Both the position numbers and the translations under genes were made by a program. Shown here in pieces: positions 6,788 to 11,994 of a stretch of DNA of 11,994 nt. Under the pieces are notes generated by a model. The model did not search any database and had not been told where the DNA came from. It saw only the letters and a program-made list of their open reading frames with translations. Numbering within the stretch: the stretch's first letter is position 1; every line of letters begins with the position of its first letter. The stretch is from a bacterium (GTDB lineage Bacteria; Spirochaetota; Spirochaetia; JABEVK01): NCBI GenBank assembly GCA_021781625.1, contig JAJXWL010000035.1, forward strand, positions 1-11,994. Reading direction: 5' to 3'.

Positions 6788-8188
6788 ATGTCTATGAATT
6801 GGGTTGAAATCAATGAGGTTTTGAAAGAGTTGAAGCTTGAAGGAGCAATTCTACAAAACGTTCGACAGCACAATTTTCGTTGTTTTTATTTGAATTTTTT
6901 TCACGCCGAAGGGCATAGCACACTCCTGATTTCCTTAGAACCCGGACGCACTCGTTTACATCCTGTGTCCCAGTTTCCTCCTGGTCGAGCCGCCGTGCTT
7001 AGGTGGACGCAGTTCGTCAAAGCTCACCTTGTGGGAAAAAAAGTTGTATTTGTTCAGCAACACGGGCAAGAGCGACTTGTTGAGTTTCGTTTTGCTTCAC
7101 AGGAGAGTGACCTGAGTCTGATGGTGCGGTTGTGGAGTGGGGCAGGGAACCTTTTTGTCGTTGAAAAGGGAATCATTCTGGAAGCAGCCTTTCGCCGCCC
7201 AGGGGCAGGTGAAGTCTCAGGAGGCCAATGGATAGCCCCTTCTTCACGTCCGACTGAAAAAGAATTTACTCTTCGAGCTTTACCGGGAACTGGTTCATAC
7301 GGGGAACGCTTGGCAGCTTTCTATGGGCAGGGTGTTGATCTAGAGGCCCTCCGAACTCGTTTAACCCAAACCTGGTCGCGCCGCCTAGAAGGACTTGAAC
7401 TCCAGAAGAAAAGATTACAAGACCGGTTAGAGCAATCTAAAAAACAACAAGATTATCAAACTTGGGGAGATTTATTAACTTCCTACGCCTGGCAAATTCA
7501 TCCGGGCGATAAAGAATTGCAGGTTGTCGACTGGCGGGATGAAAGCCAAGTGATTATCCCTTTAGAGGCGAAACGAACGCCGTTTGAAAATGCCCAGCTT
7601 TGGTACAAGAAAGCCCGAAAAGTTCGTGAGGCTGCCGAGTTAGCACATCAGGAATTGCCTTTAGTGGAAGCCGCGATTCTTTCGTGTCGTCAGCGGCAAG
7701 AAGAAATTTACCACGCTGACGAAACCCAACTCCCCATTTTAGAGAAGCGTTTGGGCCAATTGTTCAAGACGACTACAGCGACCGTAACGGGACGCCCTGG
7801 TGTGGAGTTTATCTCAGGAGACTTTAAAATCTGGGTAGGCCGAAATGCTCGAGAAAGCGACGAACTGTTTCGTCATTGGATCAAAGGTTCCGATTGGTGG
7901 ATGCATACTCGAGATGTTCCTGGAGGTTTTGTGTTTGTGAGAGGTCCCCGAGGAAAATCTGTTCCTTTAGAGGTCCTTTTGGATGCAGGGACTTTAGCGA
8001 TATGGTACAGCAAAGCCAAGAACGAACAAGAGGCGGATTTGTACTACACCCAGGCTAAATACTTAAGAAGAGTAAAAAACGGACCCGCAGGAAAAGTGAT
8101 CCCCTCTCAGGAAAAAAATCTCCATCTCAAGGTTGAGCCTCTAAGGCTTAATCGCCTTCTGAAAGCCTCAAATAGCGAGGAATTATGA
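6788..8188 (+). CDS. Short NFACT-family protein (RqcH/FbpA-like), possible ribosome quality-control factor
   Basis: NFACT proteins bind 60S/50S-peptidyl-tRNA complexes, and bacterial RqcH adds C-terminal alanine tails to stalled peptides. The 466-residue product has an NFACT-N-like region (about 1-155), two helical coiled-coil-like arms (about 185-225 and 270-305), the inter-arm segment TPFENAQLWYKKARK (264-278) that matches the family's TPxxNAQxxFKKY block, and a good NFACT-R domain (about 343-450) with WMHTRDVPGGFVFV (371-384) and LAIWYSKAK. It is about 100 residues shorter than B. subtilis RqcH (about 565-570), and the helix-hairpin-helix between NFACT-N and the coiled coil seems to be missing. 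An upstream in-frame TTG (6782) and a later ATG (6794) are alternatives; ATG 6788 is chosen because AAGTGGG (6773-6779) lies eight bases upstream and the MSMNW start resembles spirochaete homologues. Fibronectin binding, the old family name, is not implied. Confidence 0.88.
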   Translation: MSMNWVEINEVLKELKLEGAILQNVRQHNFRCFYLNFFHAEGHSTLLISLEPGRTRLHPVSQFPPGRAAVLRWTQFVKAHLVGKKVVFVQQHGQERLVEFRFASQESDLSLMVRLWSGAGNLFVVEKGIILEAAFRRPGAGEVSGGQWIAPSSRPTEKEFTLRALPGTGSYGERLAAFYGQGVDLEALRTRLTQTWSRRLEGLELQKKRLQDRLEQSKKQQDYQTWGDLLTSYAWQIHPGDKELQVVDWRDESQVIIPLEAKRTPFENAQLWYKKARKVREAAELAHQELPLVEAAILSCRQRQEEIYHADETQLPILEKRLGQLFKTTTATVTGRPGVEFISGDFKIWVGRNARESDELFRHWIKGSDWWMHTRDVPGGFVFVRGPRGKSVPLEVLLDAGTLAIWYSKAKNEQEADLYYTQAKYLRRVKNGPAGKVIPSQEKNLHLKVEPLRLNRLLKASNSEEL

Positions 8189-8243
8189 CCAGAATAGCGA
8201 TGAATCATAGACAGAAGCAAAACATAAAAGCCAAGGAAAAGGT

Positions 8244-9605
8244 ATGAAAACAGTTTTAACCTTTACTTCAGAACAGCCTGAGGTGTTATCAGTTTTAGTT
8301 GAGCTTTCTCCTACTTCAGCTGACACCACACAACTGATTCGCCAAAGCCGAGGGACGGGGTATTTGGTTTGGGGCAATCAATTCGCTCGTTGGGAAGCCC
8401 GGGGACAAGCTGTGCGTGAGGGGATTGCCCTTCAAGCCCCTTGGCCTTGGGAAAATCCCACCAATTTTCAAAGTCTCAACCGAGATCAAATGAAAGCGGC
8501 TCCTGTTGAGCTTTGGTCTGCTTTGATTTTTTTATGTGACAAAATGGAAAGCTCAGAACAAAACTCTATGCCCGACCTCCTGGTGGGGGCCCTTCTTCCC
8601 TTTCAAGCTTCTGGCCAGTTCGGTTGGTTATTTCTGCCTCCTATTCGTGAAAAATTGGCGGCCTTAGCCACGGATTCAGAACGTGCTGCTTGGCGACCTT
8701 TGTTGCATCCCGATTATCGAGGTTCAGCATCGTGGCAGTTTTTTCTTTCCTCGTGCTTACTTGAACGCTCTTGGGGGCATTTGCCATGGGCTGATCCCGA
8801 TGAGACGAAAGAACGACAAGCCCTACGGGGTTGGGCAAACCAAAAAGCCGAACGCTGGCTGGTAGGAGCCGATCAAAAGTTCAAAACCTTGTTGTCTTCA
8901 GCTTGGAAGGGGCAACCTCAGCCTTGGTCAACCTGGCAAGACTGGTTAGCCACTTCGGCTACGTCAAACACTCAATTTTCATTTCCACCACTTTTAGAGC
9001 AAGCTTGGCAAAGAAAACAACAACGTCAGCAATTCTGGCGGCAAAAAGGAACGTTAATTTTTGGAATATCTGCCGTTGTCGTGGCCGTGGCCAGTTTTCT
9101 TATAGCTTTCTTAGGTCCTCTTTTGGGGCCTCATCCCGAGGATTCTTGGTCTCGGTCTCGGGTGGTTCGAGGCTACTATCAGGCCTGGAATGACATGGAT
9201 TCGCAAACCCTGTCACACTTAGTTCGGGATGACGGAGGTACCTCCGTGTTGAAAGCTGATCACGAAAGGCTTGCCTCAGAATTTGTGTTGCGCCAGGTTC
9301 GTATGGCCTATGAACACCGCAACCCTTTTGAATCCCCACAAAAGTGGATAGCGGCAGGAAAACCTGTTTTACCTGTAGGTCAATTTGTTCGAGGAGATAT
9401 CGACCTGAAGTTTCAAGAACTGACTCCTTTTGTTTGGCAAGCTCAATATCAGCAGTGGGTTTCTGTCCCTCATCAAAAAGAGTCAGCGGTCCCTCAGCCC
9501 TCTTTGATTTTAGGGAGTCAGGTTACAGATAAGCTGACTTTAGCGAAAACGTCGCGAGGCTGGAAAATCGTTCGCATAGAGCGTGTACGAGAACCGTTGC
9601 CATAA
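8244..9605 (+). CDS. Trp-rich single-pass membrane protein of unknown function
   Basis: I do not recognise a named family. The 453-residue product has a soluble N-terminal region (1-255), a strongly basic stretch RKQQRQQFWRQK (257-268), one hydrophobic helix (about 270-294) and a C-terminal region of about 155 residues. By the positive-inside rule the N-terminal part is cytosolic and the C-terminal part faces outward. The C-terminal part begins VVRGYYQAWNDMDSQTL, which looks like the first helices of an NTF2/SnoaL-like domain (weak inference). The N-terminal part is rich in Trp and has blocks loosely reminiscent of a protein kinase C-lobe without catalytic residues (see findings). AAGGA (8233-8237) lies six bases before ATG 8244, giving a well-defined start. 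It sits 55 bases after the NFACT gene and 83 before murD, probably co-transcribed with the former. Confidence 0.85.
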   Translation: MKTVLTFTSEQPEVLSVLVELSPTSADTTQLIRQSRGTGYLVWGNQFARWEARGQAVREGIALQAPWPWENPTNFQSLNRDQMKAAPVELWSALIFLCDKMESSEQNSMPDLLVGALLPFQASGQFGWLFLPPIREKLAALATDSERAAWRPLLHPDYRGSASWQFFLSSCLLERSWGHLPWADPDETKERQALRGWANQKAERWLVGADQKFKTLLSSAWKGQPQPWSTWQDWLATSATSNTQFSFPPLLEQAWQRKQQRQQFWRQKGTLIFGISAVVVAVASFLIAFLGPLLGPHPEDSWSRSRVVRGYYQAWNDMDSQTLSHLVRDDGGTSVLKADHERLASEFVLRQVRMAYEHRNPFESPQKWIAAGKPVLPVGQFVRGDIDLKFQELTPFVWQAQYQQWVSVPHQKESAVPQPSLILGSQVTDKLTLAKTSRGWKIVRIERVREPLP

Positions 9606-9616
9606 ATTTTCCTCTT

Positions 9617-9643
9617 TTTACTTCGTTGATTTTCTGGTATCAT
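9617..9643 (+). promoter_or_regulatory. Candidate extended -10 promoter upstream of murD
   Basis: TATCAT (9638-9643, five of six matches to TATAAT) is preceded by TG at 9635-9636, giving the TGn extended -10 form that tolerates a poor -35. A partial -35, TTTACT (9617-9622), is 15 bases upstream, a little short. The element lies in the 83-base gap before murD and would start RNA near 9650, leaving a leader of about 40 bases. It would give murD and the response regulator a promoter separate from the genes before them. Confidence 0.42.
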
Positions 9644-9688
9644 TCTAGACTCAGGCCAAAAGGTTTTTAGAAAAAGGTTGTGCGGTTC

Positions 9689-11092
9689 ATGAAAAAAGAT
9701 TACACAGGTCAACGCATTACGATCATGGGGCTAGGGCTAAATGGAGGCGGGGTAGCTAGTGCTCGCTTTTTTGTCCACCGTGGCGCACAAGTTACGGTAA
9801 CTGACCTCAGAACTGAAGTCGAATTAGCCGCCTCTTTGGAGGCTCTGAAAGGGTTACCTCTTCGTTTTGTTTTGGGTCGTCATGATGAGGCTGATTTTCG
9901 TGAGGCAGATCTTGTGGTCAAAAATCCTGCGGTTCGACCGCAGAATCCCTATTTGGCTTTAGCCCGTCAGATCGCGACCGACCTTTCGGTATTTTTGTCC
10001 GAGGTGGACAATCCGGTGTATGCCGTAACGGGTAGCAAAGGTAAGTCAACAACAGCCACAGCTTTACACGCCATTTTTCAGCGACACGATGAAAGGTCCC
10101 TTTTGGGGGGAAATATCGCCGTCTCTCCGTTGAGCTTTTTAGATCAACTGAGACCGGGTGCTCCAGTCATCTTAGAACTTTCAAGCTGGCAATTAGCCGA
10201 CTTACGAGGCATGGGGGTACTTCAGCCACAAATTGCCGCTGTGACCAATTTACTTTGGGATCATATGAATGTTTATGCTCGACAAGAAGATTATGCCGCT
10301 GACAAAGCGGTTATCTTTGAAGGCCAAACTCCTCAAACCTGGTCGCTAGTGGGCTTGGACGATTGGGGCCGTTGGTTTGCAGAACGAACAAAGGCACAAA
10401 AAGCCGTCTTTTCTCTCAAGGGGCGACCTGAGACTTTCCCGGCAGATGCCGGGTTTTTATCCTGGTTAGATCAAACGGGAGGTTGGGGCTTGTCATCCCA
10501 GAACTCGAACCCCCAACGGTTGCTTCCGGAAAATTTACGAGTCCCTGGTCCCATCTTTCGTGGGAATTGTTTAATTGCCGCCACGATGGCTTACCTTGCA
10601 GGAGTACCTCTTTCGGTGATTCATGAAGCCCTTGAAGCTTTTCCTGGAGTAAGCCACCGCTTAGAACTCTTTTGGGAAGCCCAAGGTGTTCAATTCTTCG
10701 ATGATACTGCCGCCACCATCCCTGAGGCAGCGGTCTCCTCCTTTTCAGCTTTTACGGTTCCCGTTCGTTGGCTTGCGGGGGGAACGGATAAAAACCTTGA
10801 TCTCAAGGCTTGGGAAGAGTTATCGACTCCACCCGCAACTTTAGTTTTGCTCGGAGGCTCTGCTACCGACAGGTTACTGCCTGTTTTAAAGCAGAAAGGC
10901 TGGACCTGGAGCGGTCCTTTTCGTACGATGAAAGAGGCCGTGAGCGTTTTACTTGAGGCCAGTCGTCCTGGTGATGTGGTACTTTTATCTCCTGGCGCTG
11001 CTTCCTTTGAACTGTTTTTAAATGAGTTTGATCGGGGACGGCAATTTCAGAATGCGGTTCGTGAACTTCGGCCCCAAGGTCGTCGGCCATGA
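9689..11092 (+). CDS. murD: UDP-N-acetylmuramoylalanine--D-glutamate ligase
   Basis: MurD adds D-glutamate to UDP-MurNAc-L-Ala using ATP, in the cytosol, during peptidoglycan synthesis. The 467-residue product has an N-terminal Rossmann segment IMGLGLNGGGVASARFF (12-28), the ATP loop GSKGKST (115-121), ELSSWQL (163-169), TNLLWDHMN (186-194), a YAADKAV segment (K206 at the place of the carbamylated Lys) and the C-terminal domain with FPGVSHRLE and LLSPGAASFELF. The motif usually written SKATN reads DDTAATIP here, lacking the lysine. An in-frame GTG at 9680 would add three residues, but AAAAAGG (9671-9677) ends only two bases before it; ATG 9689, 11 bases downstream, is more plausible. The stop codon overlaps the next gene's ATG (ATGA, 11089-11092). 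Confidence 0.93.
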   Translation: MKKDYTGQRITIMGLGLNGGGVASARFFVHRGAQVTVTDLRTEVELAASLEALKGLPLRFVLGRHDEADFREADLVVKNPAVRPQNPYLALARQIATDLSVFLSEVDNPVYAVTGSKGKSTTATALHAIFQRHDERSLLGGNIAVSPLSFLDQLRPGAPVILELSSWQLADLRGMGVLQPQIAAVTNLLWDHMNVYARQEDYAADKAVIFEGQTPQTWSLVGLDDWGRWFAERTKAQKAVFSLKGRPETFPADAGFLSWLDQTGGWGLSSQNSNPQRLLPENLRVPGPIFRGNCLIAATMAYLAGVPLSVIHEALEAFPGVSHRLELFWEAQGVQFFDDTAATIPEAAVSSFSAFTVPVRWLAGGTDKNLDLKAWEELSTPPATLVLLGGSATDRLLPVLKQKGWTWSGPFRTMKEAVSVLLEASRPGDVVLLSPGAASFELFLNEFDRGRQFQNAVRELRPQGRRP

Positions 11093-11994
11093 TATCCCAA
11101 GATAAAGCTCTCGAAAAAGCACCAGAAAATTCCTTTGAAGGGTGGAAGATACTTTCCGTTGACGATATCCCAGAAGTACATTCGTTACTAAAAATCGCCT
11201 TCAAGGATTTTCAGTTTGAAGGCCGTCCGTTAAATATCCTCACCGCTTCCACAGCTGCTGAAGCCCAGAATATTTTCCAGAATGATCCAGAAATAGCTGT
11301 CGCAATTATTGATGTCGTCATGGAGACCGCGCGTGCCGGTTTGGATTTGGTTAGATGGATTCGTCAGGATTTAGGCAATTTTCGAACCCGTTTGATCATC
11401 AGAACAGGGCAGTCTGAGGATTACCCCGAACCAGAGCTGATGACCGAATATGAAATCCATGATTATTGGGGAAAAGTTGAAACCTCGATGAAAAGAATGC
11501 GAACTTCGCTCGTGACATGTTTGCGAGGATGGCGTGACTTTTTGGCGATGGAAAATCGAACATTCCAGATGACTCATTGGGCGGATCGTTTTCCAGATCT
11601 TTTGGGAGTCAGAGATTGGATGTCCTTGCTCCGGTTACTTTTGCTCAGACTTAGGGAGCTTTTTCCAGGTGTTACTTTGGCAACGTTCCTTTGTCGTAAT
11701 GACGGAAAACGATGGCCCTTGGTGACAGGAACGGGACGCTTTCCGTCTGAAGGAGCCCCCGATCTTTTACCCTTTGTTCAAGAAGAGGAAGTGGCTTTAA
11801 TTCTGAAAGCTTGGGATCATCACGAGTTACAAGAAACAGAAAGGGCACTGGCCTTATACTTTGAAACTCATGGAGGCCAAGGTTTTCTCTTCTTCTGGGA
11901 AATTCCTTTGTCATGGGGAAAATACGAACGAGGAGTCTCTCGCCTTATCTTACAAAATTTTCGGGCAGCTCTGGATAACTTAACCCTTATTCAA
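11089..11994 (+). CDS. DUF3369-type response regulator, C-terminus beyond window
   Basis: The frame runs 302 codons from ATG 11089 to the right edge with no stop. Residues 20-135 form a two-component receiver domain: acidic pair D25 D26, phosphoacceptor D75 in AIIDVVMET, T106 in IIRTGQ, and K129 in HDYWGK. The lysine is not followed by the usual proline, as is normal for receivers attached to DUF3369. Residues about 150-302 resemble the DUF3369 region (RTFQMTHWADRFPDLLGVRD onward), a presumed sensory or GAF-like module. In known proteins DUF3369 is often followed by an HD-GYP, GGDEF or histidine kinase domain, but any such output domain is outside this window. ATG overlaps the murD stop, and AAGG (11076-11079) lies nine bases upstream, so translation is coupled to murD. 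Confidence 0.88.
   Translation, partial: MISQDKALEKAPENSFEGWKILSVDDIPEVHSLLKIAFKDFQFEGRPLNILTASTAAEAQNIFQNDPEIAVAIIDVVMETARAGLDLVRWIRQDLGNFRTRLIIRTGQSEDYPEPELMTEYEIHDYWGKVETSMKRMRTSLVTCLRGWRDFLAMENRTFQMTHWADRFPDLLGVRDWMSLLRLLLLRLRELFPGVTLATFLCRNDGKRWPLVTGTGRFPSEGAPDLLPFVQEEEVALILKAWDHHELQETERALALYFETHGGQGFLFFWEIPLSWGKYERGVSRLILQNFRAALDNLTLIQ

Noticed and set aside
1..11994. Mobile element, prophage, CRISPR array, tRNA or rRNA
   Set aside because: No transposase, integrase, repeated spacer pattern, cloverleaf with CCA-like end or rRNA segment could be seen, and the genes fill nearly all the sequence. No intergenic stretch exceeds 300 bases.

Overview
The window looks like chromosomal core sequence from a flagellated bacterium, most likely a member of the Spirochaetota. 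The lineage call is inference. It rests on the flagellin C-terminus at the left edge, an unusually short NFACT protein with an N-terminus that resembles spirochaete homologues as I remember them, the style of the MurD and DUF3810 proteins, and a DUF3369-type response regulator. No rRNA, tRNA, CRISPR array, insertion sequence, integrase or phage gene is visible. Codon use and base composition look even across the window, so nothing suggests a recent island.

Layout. Positions 1-133 are the last 43 codons of a flagellin gene on the + strand, closed by a textbook intrinsic terminator (152-183). A + strand run follows: prfC (release factor 3), a calcineurin-like metallophosphoesterase, rpiA (ribose-5-phosphate isomerase A) and a DUF3810 membrane protein with an HExxH motif. 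The last three are tightly packed: 10 bases separate the phosphoesterase from rpiA, and rpiA overlaps the DUF3810 gene by 13 bases. A large alpha-D-phosphohexomutase gene on the - strand (4872-6722) converges on this run with only 13 bases between stop codons. It diverges from a second + strand run: a short NFACT (RqcH/FbpA-like) protein, an unrecognised single-pass membrane protein, murD, and a response regulator that starts inside the murD stop codon (ATGA) and runs off the right edge.

The functions are housekeeping: translation termination (prfC), possibly ribosome-associated quality control (NFACT), sugar phosphate metabolism (rpiA, phosphohexomutase), peptidoglycan precursor synthesis (murD) and signalling (response regulator). 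I see no convincing new multi-gene system. The items most worth a second look are the reduced NFACT protein, the Trp-rich membrane protein whose cytosolic part resembles a degenerate kinase fold, the MurD with an altered SKATN motif, and the response regulator fused translationally to murD.
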